A DNA stretch of 64,000 bases, from contig JANJTV010000076.1 in NCBI GenBank assembly GCA_024710905.1, positions 62,001-126,000 of the forward strand. Direction: 5' to 3'. Positions 1 to 9,686 of this stretch are shown here, piece after piece. The DNA comes from Anaerolineales bacterium. GTDB lineage: Bacteria; Chloroflexota; Anaerolineae; Anaerolineales; Villigracilaceae. The translations under genes were made by a program, and so were the position numbers. Position 1 is the stretch's first letter; every line of letters starts with the position of its first letter. The notes beneath the pieces were generated by a model that was not told the DNA's origin, searched no databases, and was given only the letters and a program-made list of their open reading frames with translations.

Positions 1-242
1 ATAAAGTTGTGCAGACCGCCCATCTCACGGATCAGTTCATCACCGGGGCGCAGGTACAGGTGATAGGTGTTCGAAAGCACCAGCGAGGCGTTGATCCCTT
101 TGAGATGTTCCGGGGTCAGGGTCTTGACAGTGGCCTGCGTGCCAACCGGGGCAAAGACCGGGGTTTGAAGTCTGCCGTGCGGGGTGGCGAAACGGCCGTT
201 GCGAGCGCGGCCATCCTGAGCGGTGATGGTGAATTCAAACAT
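1..242 (-). CDS. tgt: tRNA-guanine transglycosylase, 5' part only (mirror copy)
   Basis: Identical to the first 242 bases of the complete tgt gene at 32629-33771. The start codon is at 242 and reading continues off the window edge, so only about 80 residues are present. The truncation comes from the window or contig edge, not from a mutation. See the right-arm entry for function. Confidence 0.9.
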   Translation of the reverse strand, partial: MFEFTITAQDGRARNGRFATPHGRLQTPVFAPVGTQATVKTLTPEHLKGINASLVLSNTYHLYLRPGDELIREMGGLHNF

Positions 243-263
243 GGGACAGATTATACACAGAGA

Positions 264-294
264 AAAGAAAATGCCCGGTTTGCGCCGGGCATTT
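264..294 (-). terminator. Rho-independent terminator (mirror copy)
   Basis: Mirror of the hairpin at 32577-32607: stem AAATGCCCGG/CCGGGCATTT with a six-base loop followed by a T-rich run. It lies between the secreted Cys-rich protein gene and tgt. Confidence 0.75.
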
Positions 295-314
295 CAAAAT
301 TTAGAAATAGTTGG

Positions 315-911
315 TTACGGCAGGCAATTTCCCTGGCAGAATTCGTAAGCCGTAAGCGCATCCTGTTTACACTGCTCAAATATCACAGTCTGTTCAGCAA
401 TACACGTAGTATTACGCCCACAATTTATAGGGTCTTGATAAGAACAATACTCCATAGCCTGATTGTAGGTTGTAAGACACGTATCCTTGCAGACCAGGCA
501 GGATTCTGAATCCTCGCAAACCGGGGCTAGTGTTGGGGTGGCAACAAATTGCGGCGGGGAACTGTCAAATAACGGCACACTGACGGAATAAATGTTGCCG
601 TTCCAGTTTATAGTCACATCCTCACCATTAACTTTGTTCAAACCACCCGGTAACACACAGGCAACCTTGCCGTCATCGCGCAGTTCACAATGAAGCTTGT
701 GCGTTTTCGAACCGTCAGAAACGGAGATATTCAAGGATTTAACATTTACATCTTCCGCAACGTCAAACAGGAAAACCAATCCCTTGCCTTGCACGACAGA
801 AACACCGAGGAAAACCGGGGTGCTGGCCGCATAAGCAGGAATGATGGCCACTCCTATCATGGCAAGGGCGACCAATAATAAAACAGCGAATTCTTTGAAA
901 ACTTTAACCAT
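315..911 (-). CDS. Secreted Cys-rich protein of unknown function (mirror copy)
   Basis: Same 198-residue protein as 31960-32556: N-terminal signal peptide ending near AYAAS, a beta-rich middle part, and a C-terminal region with ten cysteines. The RBS AGGAGG precedes the ATG. No family recognised. Confidence 0.75.
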   Translation of the reverse strand: MVKVFKEFAVLLLVALAMIGVAIIPAYAASTPVFLGVSVVQGKGLVFLFDVAEDVNVKSLNISVSDGSKTHKLHCELRDDGKVACVLPGGLNKVNGEDVTINWNGNIYSVSVPLFDSSPPQFVATPTLAPVCEDSESCLVCKDTCLTTYNQAMEYCSYQDPINCGRNTTCIAEQTVIFEQCKQDALTAYEFCQGNCLP

Positions 912-971
912 GTATCCTCCTGAAATTGATTATTTCATTTTACCGATAAGTCGGTCTGAAAACTGATCGGA

Positions 972-999
972 ATTATATATATATATATTGTCCAGTCAA
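972..999 (-). promoter_or_regulatory. Promoter of the secreted Cys-rich protein (mirror copy)
   Basis: Mirror of 31872-31899: TTGACT, 16-bp spacer made largely of a TA repeat, TATAAT. Confidence 0.6.
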
Positions 1000-1101
1000 G
1001 AAACGATTTAATCTTACCTTGTAAGAAAACCCAATATATCCACCATATCCTATACAACCCACAATTGAATTCGTGATATAACACGCAATGAAGCAACGCC
1101 T

Positions 1102-2781
1102 ATGAACGACCCCAACTATAACGACGCCCTGCAAGATTTTACCGAAGCCCGCCTGAAAGCCTCCATGCAGGAGATTCTGGCGCGCCTGCGTGGCCAGAGC
1201 AATGAACTGCTTTCATATGACGAGGTGGCCAAAAAACTGCGCCTGAGCGCACGCGCCGAGCGCGGCATCCAGCAAATTCCTCTGGATTCGATCGTCGGCA
1301 GTGTGGGCCGCTACACCGATTTTACGCGCAGCTTCATGCCCAAGGCCAACACCAGCCAGGAACGCTGGGCGCGGGTGAAAGCGGCAATTGACAACCCGGC
1401 CGGACCCGGCTGGCCCCCGATTGACGTGTACAAAGTCGGGGAGGTGTATTTCGTGCTGGATGGCAATCACCGCGTCTCGGTCGCCCGCCAGGAGGGTTTC
1501 GCCACCATCGAAGCGCACGTAATCGAAATTAAAACCAGCGTCTCTCTGACAGCGGACGTCCAGCCCGATGACCTGATCATCAAGGCCGAATACGCCGCCT
1601 TCCTCGAAGCGACCGGTTTTGACAACCTGCGCCCCGGCGTGGATTTGAGCGTCTCGGTCCCAGGGCAGTATGAGCACCTGCTGGAGCACATCAAGGTGCA
1701 CCAGTATTTCATGGGCATCGATTTCAAACGCGACGATGTGACTTACGAGGAAGCGGTGGCACACTGGTACGATGCTGTTTACCTGCCATTGACAGAACCC
1801 ATCCGAGAACGCGGGGTACTGCGCTGGTTCCCCGGACGCACCGAAACCGACCTGTACATCTGGGTCTCAGAGCATCGCGCTGTGCTCGAGGAAGAGATTG
1901 GCTGGAAGATCCGCCCGGAAGCCGCCGCCGAAGACCTGGCCATCCGCCTGAAGCGGCGTACCGAACGCGGGAGCAAAAAGCCGGGACAATGGCGCGAGAG
2001 CAAGATGTTCGACCGATACACAGACCGATTGTTCAGGGATGTACTGGTGGCCTTCAGCGGTTCACCTTCGGGCTGGCTGGCACTCGAGCAGGCCATCCTG
2101 GTGGCGCAAAAGGAAAATGCCCGCATCCAGGGGCTGCATGTGCACACCCAGAAACCAACGCCCCACGAGCACCCGGAAGACCTGGCAGACTCTTTTTCCC
2201 GGCGCTGCGCGCAGGAGGGCATCCAGGAGGCCAGCCTGTCCACCACGCAAGGGGATGTCCCGAATGCAATTGTCGAGCGCGGTCTGCTGAACGACCTCAT
2301 CGTTCTGAATGTCAGCCATCCGCCTGAACCGGGCATCCCCGGTCTGGGCTCCGGGCTGCGGGCCATCATCAGTCGCGCGGCGCGACCTGTGTTGACCATC
2401 CCGGGCAAAACATCCCCAATGGATCGTATCCTGGTTGGGTACGACGGCAGCCAGAAATCGCACGAAGCCCTGTTTGTCGCCACCTACCTGGCCGAAAAAT
2501 GGCAGAGCACCATCAGTGTACTGACCCTGGAAAACAACCAGAAACGCGGGCAGAAGATCCAGCAGCAGGCACGGGCCTACCTGGATTTACACGAAATCCA
2601 GGCCAATTACATATTGCAAAAGATCACCCCGGGCGCTTTTGGAGAAGTCATCGAAGCACAGGGGATTAACCTGGTGGCCGTGGGTAGTTACGGGCGGCCT
2701 GCCTGGCGGGAGATTTTCGTCGGCTCGACGGTGAGCGAGTTGCTGCGCGAGGCGCGTTGTGCAGTGTTGATTTGCCGGTGA
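1102..2781 (+). CDS. ParB-like domain fused to two universal stress domains (mirror copy)
   Basis: Same 559-residue protein as 30090-31769. A ParB/Srx-like N-terminal domain with the DGNHRVSVAR motif is followed by two USP domains; the second keeps the G-x2-G-x9-G-S nucleotide-binding signature. Confidence 0.8.
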   Translation: MNDPNYNDALQDFTEARLKASMQEILARLRGQSNELLSYDEVAKKLRLSARAERGIQQIPLDSIVGSVGRYTDFTRSFMPKANTSQERWARVKAAIDNPAGPGWPPIDVYKVGEVYFVLDGNHRVSVARQEGFATIEAHVIEIKTSVSLTADVQPDDLIIKAEYAAFLEATGFDNLRPGVDLSVSVPGQYEHLLEHIKVHQYFMGIDFKRDDVTYEEAVAHWYDAVYLPLTEPIRERGVLRWFPGRTETDLYIWVSEHRAVLEEEIGWKIRPEAAAEDLAIRLKRRTERGSKKPGQWRESKMFDRYTDRLFRDVLVAFSGSPSGWLALEQAILVAQKENARIQGLHVHTQKPTPHEHPEDLADSFSRRCAQEGIQEASLSTTQGDVPNAIVERGLLNDLIVLNVSHPPEPGIPGLGSGLRAIISRAARPVLTIPGKTSPMDRILVGYDGSQKSHEALFVATYLAEKWQSTISVLTLENNQKRGQKIQQQARAYLDLHEIQANYILQKITPGAFGEVIEAQGINLVAVGSYGRPAWREIFVGSTVSELLREARCAVLICR

Positions 2782-2784
2782 ACG

Positions 2785-2866
2785 TGTTTAACCACGACGG
2801 CAACGACGGGGCACAAAGGAAAATCAAAAATCTTTGCGGCTTCGCGCCTTTTCGATAAAACGCTAC
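2785..2866. repeat. Degenerate AACCACG...CTTTGCGGCTTCGCG interspersed element (mirror copy)
   Basis: Mirror of 30005-30086, between the ParB-USP gene and the MFS gene. It resembles the AACCACGAAGGCACAAAGG / CTTTGCGACTTTGCG type of intergenic sequence scattered in several bacterial phyla. Recognition is from memory and would need a genome-wide search. Confidence 0.4.
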
Positions 2867-2869
2867 TTA

Positions 2870-4024
2870 ATGACCAAACCCCGGCTGGTATTCATCTTCA
2901 TCACTGTTTTTGTGGACATGCTCGGCTACAGCATGATGCTGCCCTTGCTGCCGTTCTTCGTCACCCAGAACGGCGGGAATGCCGCCATTGCGGGCGGACT
3001 GAGTTCATTTTACGCCTTCATCCAATTATTTAGCGGGCCGGTGCTTGGCTCGCTTTCAGACCGGGTGGGCCGCAAACCCGTCCTGCTGGCCTGCCTGTTC
3101 GGCACGGCCATTGCCTATGCCCTGTTTGGCCTGGCTGGCAGCCTGTGGATGCTGTTCGCCGCCGTGCTGCTGGACGGCCTGACCGGCAACAACCTGACCA
3201 CTTCCTATGCCTATGTAGCCGACGTGACCGACGAAAAAAGCCGCGCGGGCGGCATGGGGATGGTCGGCGCGGCCTTCGGGCTGGGGTTAATGTCCGGCCC
3301 GGCGCTGGGCGGTTTGCTCAGCCAGTGGGGGCTGGCCCTGCCGGCCTATGCGGCCGCGGCGCTGGCCCTGCTAAATGTGCTCTACGGGCTGTTCTTCCTG
3401 CCCGAGTCGCTGGCGCCAGAAAAACGCTCCAGCCAGCCCATCCGTATTAACGCGCTGGGGCTGCTGGCCGATCTGTTCGCCAGCCCAAAACTCAAAAAAC
3501 TGCTGGCCGGGCTGTTCCTGCTCAACCTGGCCTTTGCCGGGCTGCAAACAAACTTCCCGCTCTTCAGCAACGCCCGCTTTGGCTGGACGGCCTACGACAA
3601 TGGCCTTTTCTTCGCCTTTGTTGGCGTGTTTGGCGTCATAGTGCAGGGGGTGCTGGTGATGCGCCTGCAGCCGGTCTTCGGCGAGCGCAGGCTGATGATC
3701 GCCGGGCTAGCCTGCATGGCACTGGGAATGGCATTGGTGGCGGCGGTGCCGCAGGCCAATTGGCTCTACCCGGCGGTGGCGGTGGCCGCGCTGGGCTCCG
3801 GGCTGGCGATTCCATCCATTGCCGGGCTGCTTTCCATCCGCGCGGACGAGCGCCAGCAGGGCCAGTTGATGGGCGGCCAGCAATCGCTGCTCAGTCTGAC
3901 CAACATCTTCGGGCCGAGCCTGGCCGGGCTGACCTTTACGTTTATCGCCATCCCTGCGCCGTACTGGATCGGGGCAGGGATTGTGGCGCTGGCATTTTTG
4001 GTTGTGCTGGGGGATTCAAACTAG
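2870..4024 (+). CDS. MFS exporter, TetA/DHA1-like (mirror copy)
   Basis: Same protein as 28847-30001. The start is taken at the ATG of MTKPRLVF; the ORF-track start twelve codons upstream falls in the interspersed element. About twelve hydrophobic segments, and the DRVGRKP loop between the second and third. Confidence 0.85.
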   Translation: MTKPRLVFIFITVFVDMLGYSMMLPLLPFFVTQNGGNAAIAGGLSSFYAFIQLFSGPVLGSLSDRVGRKPVLLACLFGTAIAYALFGLAGSLWMLFAAVLLDGLTGNNLTTSYAYVADVTDEKSRAGGMGMVGAAFGLGLMSGPALGGLLSQWGLALPAYAAAALALLNVLYGLFFLPESLAPEKRSSQPIRINALGLLADLFASPKLKKLLAGLFLLNLAFAGLQTNFPLFSNARFGWTAYDNGLFFAFVGVFGVIVQGVLVMRLQPVFGERRLMIAGLACMALGMALVAAVPQANWLYPAVAVAALGSGLAIPSIAGLLSIRADERQQGQLMGGQQSLLSLTNIFGPSLAGLTFTFIAIPAPYWIGAGIVALAFLVVLGDSN

Positions 4025-5260
4025 CAGGCGCACCGCGGCCGTGATTCCGTCTTCGCGGCGGAGTTGCGCTTCCAGGGTTCGGGTCGTTACCCCGTAGGCG
4101 CTGGTTTCGTTGGCATCTTGCAAGGCGCGGGCAAAATTTTGGGCAGTCAACCCGCGCTGCGGGATGGCTTTCGGCCCGGCGCCAAGTTGTTCAATTCGTT
4201 CGGCCCAGAAGAACTGGTCAATGGCCAGCGGCAGCAAGACCTGCGGCCTGCCGGAAAACAGGGCCGAGGCAGTGGTGCCCGCGCCGCCGTGATGAACAAC
4301 CACATCCATTTGCGGGTAGAGCCAGTCGTGCGGGGCATAGTCGAGGGGATATATATTTTCCGCACGTACAGAGTCATGCCAGATGCTCGGCAGGGTGACG
4401 ATGGCCGAGAATCCGGCCTGTTGCAGGGCCGCGCGCACGACTTCCAACGTACGGGCAAACTGGCTGCCGGGGCTGCCAAAGCCAATCGCTGCCAGCGGGC
4501 GGGGCGCTTTCTCGAGGAAGGCATGCAGTTCTGCTGGCGGATGCCAGTCCTTGTTGTGATACTGCCAGTAGCCGGTGATGTGATGGCTTTCCGGCCAGTC
4601 TTCGGGGCGTGGGACAATGGATTGGCTGAACCCGTGCAGGCTGAGCGCGCTGGCGGAATCGCCCAGCAGGGCAGGGTCGCTGACCGGCGCGGGAGGCAGC
4701 CCAAGCGTGGCCCGCCAACGGTTAATCTCCCCCCGCCAGGCCAGCCAGGTGAGCTGGGCCACCATCCAGGCGCTGAAGCGGTTCCAGCCTTTCCCCAACG
4801 AAAAACGGAAGGGCAGCAGCGCGGAGGGGAAGGCGCGGGTCGGGCTGAGCGGCTGGAGCAGGGCGCGCACGGGCTGTGCGCCGAGGGCTTCGGCCAGGTG
4901 CCAGCCCCACAGGCTGGGCAGGCCATACAGCACCTGCTGGCTGCCCTGGCAGACTTCGAAGGCGCTTTGCAGCATGGCGCGGTAGAGCGGACGGGCTTCG
5001 CGCAGGTGGCCCAGGCTGGCCAGCAGCGAGGCCAGCGGGTTGCGCCCGAGCGTGAGGGCGTTTTTTTGTTCAGCGGCAATTAACAGGTCGGAGGGATTGC
5101 CGCGAAAGGGGGCAAACGGCAGCCCGGCGGCACGGACGAGATCGCCAAAGCCTTCCGGCGCAGACAGGCGCACCGCGCGCCCGGCGGCCTGCAGGCCGAG
5201 ACCGAGGGCAATGTAGGGAGTCACGTCTCCGCGCGTGCCGGAAGTCAGCAGGGTGATCAA
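4016..5260 (-). CDS. GT1-type glycosyltransferase (mirror copy)
   Basis: Same 414-residue protein as 27611-28855. TTG start; N-terminal TSGTRGDVTPYIALG loop and C-terminal HHGGAGTT nucleotide-sugar motif. Its last bases overlap the convergent MFS gene by 9 bp. Confidence 0.85.
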   Translation of the reverse strand: MITLLTSGTRGDVTPYIALGLGLQAAGRAVRLSAPEGFGDLVRAAGLPFAPFRGNPSDLLIAAEQKNALTLGRNPLASLLASLGHLREARPLYRAMLQSAFEVCQGSQQVLYGLPSLWGWHLAEALGAQPVRALLQPLSPTRAFPSALLPFRFSLGKGWNRFSAWMVAQLTWLAWRGEINRWRATLGLPPAPVSDPALLGDSASALSLHGFSQSIVPRPEDWPESHHITGYWQYHNKDWHPPAELHAFLEKAPRPLAAIGFGSPGSQFARTLEVVRAALQQAGFSAIVTLPSIWHDSVRAENIYPLDYAPHDWLYPQMDVVVHHGGAGTTASALFSGRPQVLLPLAIDQFFWAERIEQLGAGPKAIPQRGLTAQNFARALQDANETSAYGVTTRTLEAQLRREDGITAAVRLLV

Positions 5261-5334
5261 ATAATTTTTTCTAGCCGGGAAATTGATTTCGGGATTTCCT
5301 GCCGGATAAAGGTTAACTTATCCCGCTCGTGCAT
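5257..5334 (-). pseudogene. HEPN (DUF86-type) gene remnant, first 25 codons (mirror copy)
   Basis: Mirror of 27537-27614. An ATG overlapping the MNT stop opens a 25-residue reading frame ending at a TGA that overlaps the TTG start of the glycosyltransferase. Confidence 0.45.
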
Positions 5335-5620
5335 AATCTATGGCCTCGCGCCGGACTTGTTCGCGAAAAACTGGGCTGAGAAAATTAGGCGTGTTTAAGT
5401 CCACCTCGCGCCCAAGGATTTCTTACAGTTCTTTTCGCATGCCGAAAAACGCAAGCCCTGGCGTGTGACCGGGTTCAAATTCAACCAGCACATCCACGTC
5501 GCTTTCCGGGTTAAAGTCATCCCGTAAAACGGACCCGAAAAAAGCCAGCTGCCGGATTTGATAGCGGCGACAAAATTCGGCCAGTTTTTTCTGCGGGAGG
5601 GTGATTTTTAGCCTTGCCAT
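5318..5620 (-). pseudogene. MNT-type nucleotidyltransferase antitoxin with in-frame TAA (mirror copy)
   Basis: Mirror of 27251-27553. GSVLRDDF...SDVDVLVEF nucleotidyltransferase motif, premature TAA at codon 66, then the expected C-terminal part of the family in the same frame. Confidence 0.75.
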
Positions 5621-5746
5621 GCGTTCATTATAACAAAATTGAAGGGCAGGGTCATGGGGGCATTATAGGGGAAAACGGGGAAGTTAGGCGGGAATGTCAC
5701 TTTAATCAGGTGGTGTTTTTACAACCCATTGAGTATTTAATCATCT

Positions 5747-6046
5747 ATGTTAAGCCCAATTCATTATCTCTTTTGTTTCATATACTTCAAGCTAACCCGT
5801 AGAATTTGGGGGTGCCAAAGCAAAAATCACACTTACTGTAAGGGGGAACTATGGCAATGTGTCTATTGCGGGATAATCATCTGCTTTGAGGAAGGTTCAA
5901 CAGACTTACCTGAATTATGCGATGACTGCTGGAATAAATTTCGAGAAAAAGAACATATAATACTAGTCAATGAATATGATGAGATTGTCTCCATCAGCGA
6001 CAAGCAAATATACCAGCTCGAGTCAAAAAATTCGGGTGATGAGTGA
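5747..6046 (+). CDS. Small zinc-ribbon-like protein upstream of the DpnI homologue (mirror copy)
   Basis: Same 99-residue ORF as 26825-27124. CVYC and CDDC pairs suggest a zinc ribbon. It overlaps the 5' end of the endonuclease gene by 77 bp in another frame. Unknown function. Confidence 0.5.
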   Translation: MLSPIHYLFCFIYFKLTRRIWGCQSKNHTYCKGELWQCVYCGIIICFEEGSTDLPELCDDCWNKFREKEHIILVNEYDEIVSISDKQIYQLESKNSGDE

Positions 6047-6761
6047 AGCATGGGTGAAGACATCCATATTTTGTCCTAACTGCGGAAAAACACTCGTAAA
6101 GTTTGAAAACAATCAACCCGTAGCAGATTTTCAATGCAATAGCTGCCCTGAACAATACGAACTCAAATCAAAATCGGGGTCTTTGGGACAAAAAATCGTT
6201 GATGGTGCTTTCAGCACAATGATTGAAAGATTAAATTCCGACGAAAGCCCAAATTTCTTTTTCCTGACCTATGATAAAAATTCCTTGCAGGTTAAGAACT
6301 TCCTGACCATCCCCAAATACTTTTTCACCACAGATATTATTGAACGGCGCAACCCGCTGGCAGCCACAGCCCGCCGTGCAGGTTGGGTTGGTTGCAACAT
6401 CTTAATGACAGGCATCCCCGAATACGGTAAGATTTTTTACATTCAAAACGGTACCCCGATGCAACGCGAAGAAGTCCTTGCCAAATGGGAACGCACCAAT
6501 TTTGTCCGTGAAACCAAAGTAGAAGCGCGTGGATGGCTTTTTGATATTTCACTTTGCATCGAGAAACTTGGCAAACAGGAATTTACACTGGAAGAAATGT
6601 ATCGCTTTGAAAACCATTTGCAGGGCAAGCATCCTGATAACAATAACATCAGGCCAAAAATCCGCCAGCAACTACAAATCCTTCGCGACCGAAATTTCCT
6701 TGAGTTTGTTGGCAATGGAAAGTATCACAGGAAACAAGTTATACTCCCGCCCAATCACTAA
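5970..6761 (+). CDS. DpnI-type methyl-directed restriction endonuclease (mirror copy)
   Basis: Same 263-residue protein as 26110-26901. CPNC...CNSC zinc site, ADF...YELKSK catalytic PD-(D/E)XK residues and the IRQQLQILRD winged-helix segment all match DpnI. Confidence 0.88.
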   Translation: MNMMRLSPSATSKYTSSSQKIRVMSEAWVKTSIFCPNCGKTLVKFENNQPVADFQCNSCPEQYELKSKSGSLGQKIVDGAFSTMIERLNSDESPNFFFLTYDKNSLQVKNFLTIPKYFFTTDIIERRNPLAATARRAGWVGCNILMTGIPEYGKIFYIQNGTPMQREEVLAKWERTNFVRETKVEARGWLFDISLCIEKLGKQEFTLEEMYRFENHLQGKHPDNNNIRPKIRQQLQILRDRNFLEFVGNGKYHRKQVILPPNH

Positions 6762-6795
6762 CCCCTGACCGCTAATCGCTGAAAGCTTCCCACCC

Positions 6796-8502
6796 ATGAC
6801 CTCCCACAAAAACCGCTGGCTGCTGCAAGCGCCCATCACCGAGGCCGCCAGCCAGGAACTGCAAAAATTCCCGCCGGTGCTGCGCCAAGCGCTCTTTAAT
6901 CGCGGCGTGACCACCGCCGAACAGGCCAGCCGCTTCCTGCGCGCCGAAGCCCCCTTCGATACCTCCCCCTGGCAAATGAAAGACATGCAAAGCGCCATAG
7001 CGCGCATCCTGTCCGCCATCCAGGCCGGGGAGTTGATCGCCGTGTATGGCGACTACGATGTAGACGGCGTGACCGCCACCGCCCTGCTCGTTTCCGCGCT
7101 GAAAGCCATCGGCGCAAACGCCCGCGAATACATCCCCAACCGCTTCGACGAAGGCTACGGCCTGAACCGCGAAGCCCTTTCCCAGCTTAAAGAAAGCGGC
7201 GCGGCCCTGGTCATCTCAGTGGATTGCGGCATCCGCTCGCCCGCCGAAGCCGAACACGCCCGCAGCATTGGCCTGGACCTGATCATCACCGACCACCACG
7301 AACCGGCCGGGGACCTGCCGCAGGCGTTGGCGGTGCTCAACCCCAAACAGCCCGGCGACAACTACCCCGAAAAATACCTGGCCGGGGTGGGCATTGCCTA
7401 CAAACTGGCCCAAGCCCTATTTGAAAAACGCCCGCCCGAAAGGCTCAACCCAGAGTCCCTGTTAGACCTGGTGGCCCTCGGCACGGTCGCAGACCTGGCC
7501 CCGCTGACCGGCGAAAACCGCATGCTGGTGCGTGGCGGCCTGCGTCAGCTTCGCGCGGCGCAACGCCAGGGAACCGTCTCGCTGGCGGCGGTTTCAGATA
7601 TTTCCCTGGCCAAAGTTACCGCCATCAACATCGGCTTTGCGCTTGGCCCGCGCCTCAACGCCTCCGGGCGGCTGGAAAGCGCGCTCGATTCCTACCGCCT
7701 GCTGGTCACCGAGGATGTCTTTGAAGCCGGAACCCTGGCCCAGAAGCTGGATGTCCAGAACCGCGAACGACAGCGCCTGACCAGGGACATCCAGGCCAAA
7801 GCCGAGGTCCTGGCCGTGGGCGATGCCGATCAGGCGCCCCTGATGCTGTTCGCCGTGGATCCGGGCTTTAATCCCGGCGTGGTGGGGCTGGCCGCGGCGC
7901 GACTGACCGAAGCCTACTACCGCCCCTCCGTGGTCGGCCATAACGACGGTGAATTTACGCGCTGCTCCTGTCGCTCCATCCCCGAGTTTCACATCACCAA
8001 AGCGCTGGATGAATGCGCCGAATTATTCGAACGCCATGGCGGGCATGCCGCCGCCGCCGGGTTTACCATCCGCAATGAGCACCTGCCCGAACTGCAAGCG
8101 CGGCTGGCGGCCATCGCCGAACGCGAACTGGCGGGCAAAGACCTGCGCCATACTTACCTGGCTGACACCGAAGTGCAACTGCCCGAACTGACCTTTGACC
8201 TGCTGAAATACCTCGACTACCTCGAACCAACCGGTTACGGTAACCCCGGCACTGTTTTCATTACACGCAGTGTAAAAGTCGTCAGCGGCCGGGCGGTCGG
8301 CTCGGATGCCAATCACCTGAAACTGGCCGTCTCCGATGGGCGCGTGACATTCGACTGCATCGGCTTCCGCCTTGGCGAATGGGCCAATCAACTGCCCGAA
8401 CGGGCCGATCTGCTTTTCACCTTTGAAACCAACGAATTCAATGGCCGTACCACGCTGCAATTAAATCTCAAAGACCTGAAACCAGCCGGGATGACGGACT
8501 AG
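6796..8502 (+). CDS. recJ: Single-stranded-DNA-specific exonuclease RecJ (mirror copy)
   Basis: Same 568-residue protein as 24369-26075: DHH phosphoesterase core (GDYDVDG, TDHHEP), DHHA1 GGHAAAAGF motif and a C-terminal OB region. Confidence 0.93.
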   Translation: MTSHKNRWLLQAPITEAASQELQKFPPVLRQALFNRGVTTAEQASRFLRAEAPFDTSPWQMKDMQSAIARILSAIQAGELIAVYGDYDVDGVTATALLVSALKAIGANAREYIPNRFDEGYGLNREALSQLKESGAALVISVDCGIRSPAEAEHARSIGLDLIITDHHEPAGDLPQALAVLNPKQPGDNYPEKYLAGVGIAYKLAQALFEKRPPERLNPESLLDLVALGTVADLAPLTGENRMLVRGGLRQLRAAQRQGTVSLAAVSDISLAKVTAINIGFALGPRLNASGRLESALDSYRLLVTEDVFEAGTLAQKLDVQNRERQRLTRDIQAKAEVLAVGDADQAPLMLFAVDPGFNPGVVGLAAARLTEAYYRPSVVGHNDGEFTRCSCRSIPEFHITKALDECAELFERHGGHAAAAGFTIRNEHLPELQARLAAIAERELAGKDLRHTYLADTEVQLPELTFDLLKYLDYLEPTGYGNPGTVFITRSVKVVSGRAVGSDANHLKLAVSDGRVTFDCIGFRLGEWANQLPERADLLFTFETNEFNGRTTLQLNLKDLKPAGMTD

Positions 8503-8562
8503 AGGATAGACTTTAGTGGGCATTAGATATTAGATGCAAGAGAGAAGACGAGACGGTAGCAC

Positions 8563-9228
8563 ATGCCAACTGTAGAATTTCACTGCCATACCATTTATTC
8601 CAAAGACTGCCTGACGACGCCCGAGGCACTGGTGCGCGCCGCCCGGAAAAAAGGCCTCGACCGGGTGATTGTTACCGACCACAACAGCATTGCCGGGGCG
8701 CGGGCCGCGCAACAGATCGACCCGCAGCGCATCATCGTTGGTGAGGAGATCATGACCACGCGCGGCGAGATTCTGGCTGCCTTTGTGCAGGAGGAAATCC
8801 CGCCTGGCCTGACGCCACTTGAAACCATCCGCCTGCTGCGTGAGCAGGGTGCATTTATCAGCGTATCGCATCCGTTTGACGTGTGGCGCGGCGGGCACTG
8901 GGAACTGAATGATTTGCTTGAAATTGCCCCGCTGGTGGATGCAATTGAAACCTTCAATGCCCGCTGTTACCTGCCAGCCTTCAACGAAAAAGCGGCAGCC
9001 TTTGTAAAGCAGCACAACCTGAGCGGCACCGTCGGCTCGGACGCGCACACCACCTGGGAGCTGGGCCAGGCTACGTTAACGGTGGCAGACTTTGGGAGCG
9101 GCCCGCAACTGAAACTGGCCCTGGCCACCTCCACAGCCCGGGTGCGGCTGTCCTCCCCGTTCATCCACGCCACCTCCCGTTTTGCCATCATCATGAAGAA
9201 GCTGGGGCTGGTAAAACGCCCGGTCTAA
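8563..9228 (+). CDS. PHP-domain metal-dependent phosphoesterase (mirror copy)
   Basis: Same 221-residue protein as 23643-24308; FHCHTIYSKD and VTDHNS motifs of the PHP fold. Confidence 0.85.
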   Translation: MPTVEFHCHTIYSKDCLTTPEALVRAARKKGLDRVIVTDHNSIAGARAAQQIDPQRIIVGEEIMTTRGEILAAFVQEEIPPGLTPLETIRLLREQGAFISVSHPFDVWRGGHWELNDLLEIAPLVDAIETFNARCYLPAFNEKAAAFVKQHNLSGTVGSDAHTTWELGQATLTVADFGSGPQLKLALATSTARVRLSSPFIHATSRFAIIMKKLGLVKRPV

Positions 9229-9235
9229 GCGTCTC

Positions 9236-9264
9236 TTGACATGCATTTTTGGTCGTGATAATCT
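9236..9264 (+). promoter_or_regulatory. Promoter of the cold-shock gene (mirror copy)
   Basis: TTGACA at 9236-9241, then TAATCT after 17 bp (or GATAAT after 15 bp). A GC-rich 5' leader able to fold follows before the RBS AGGAG. Confidence 0.6.
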
Positions 9265-9318
9265 TGCGCCTGGTCGGCAAAAGACCCGGCCAAAATTTTT
9301 ATGCAGGAGAAAAGTAAG

Positions 9319-9531
9319 ATGTCGGAACGAATTGTTGGAACTGTCAGGTGGTTCAACGCGACCAAGGGCTACGGCTTCATTGGTTACGAAGGCGGCGAGG
9401 ATGTGTTCGTGCACTTCTCGGCCATCCAGATGGACGGCTACAAGCGCCTGGAACCCGAGCAAAAGGTGGAGTTTTCCATTGAGCAGGGACCGAAGGGCGC
9501 TCAGGCGGCCAACGTGACCCCGATTGGGTAA
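9319..9531 (+). CDS. Cold-shock protein, CspA family (mirror copy)
   Basis: Same protein as 23340-23552. The ATG of MSERIVGTV is preferred because the RBS AGGAG lies inside the ORF-track extension. KGYGFI and [11 protein letters not shown] motifs. Confidence 0.92.
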   Translation: MSERIVGTVRWFNATKGYGFIGYEGGEDVFVHFSAIQMDGYKRLEPEQKVEFSIEQGPKGAQAANVTPIG

Positions 9532-9560
9532 GACCCCCGCGTTAGTTTTACCAGCAACCA

Positions 9561-9598
9561 AGAAAAGGACTGTGATGAGCCACTCACAGTCCTTTTCT
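9561..9598 (+). terminator. Terminator of the cold-shock gene (mirror copy)
   Basis: 15-bp perfect stem AGAAAAGGACTGTGA/TCACAGTCCTTTTCT with an 8-base loop, then CTTTCC. Confidence 0.85.
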
Positions 9599-9603
9599 CT
9601 TTC

Positions 9604-9647
9604 CATGACTTTTGTCATGATGACAACCTGCCAACCGCGCCCTATAA
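9604..9647 (+). promoter_or_regulatory. Promoter with overlapping dyads upstream of the electron-transfer operon (mirror copy)
   Basis: Mirror of 23224-23267: CATGAC-TTTT-GTCATG overlapping TTGTCAT-G-ATGACAA. An ATGACA -35-like box lies inside the second dyad, 16 bp before TATAAT. Confidence 0.55.
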
Positions 9648-9686
9648 TGAAAATAGGGATTGTTTTTTTTTATCCCCAAGGCACAT

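Noticed and set aside
9-509. 166-aa ORF at the left edge and the related 267-aa ORF 32362-33165
   Set aside because: Antisense to tgt and to the secreted Cys-rich protein; no coding features of its own.
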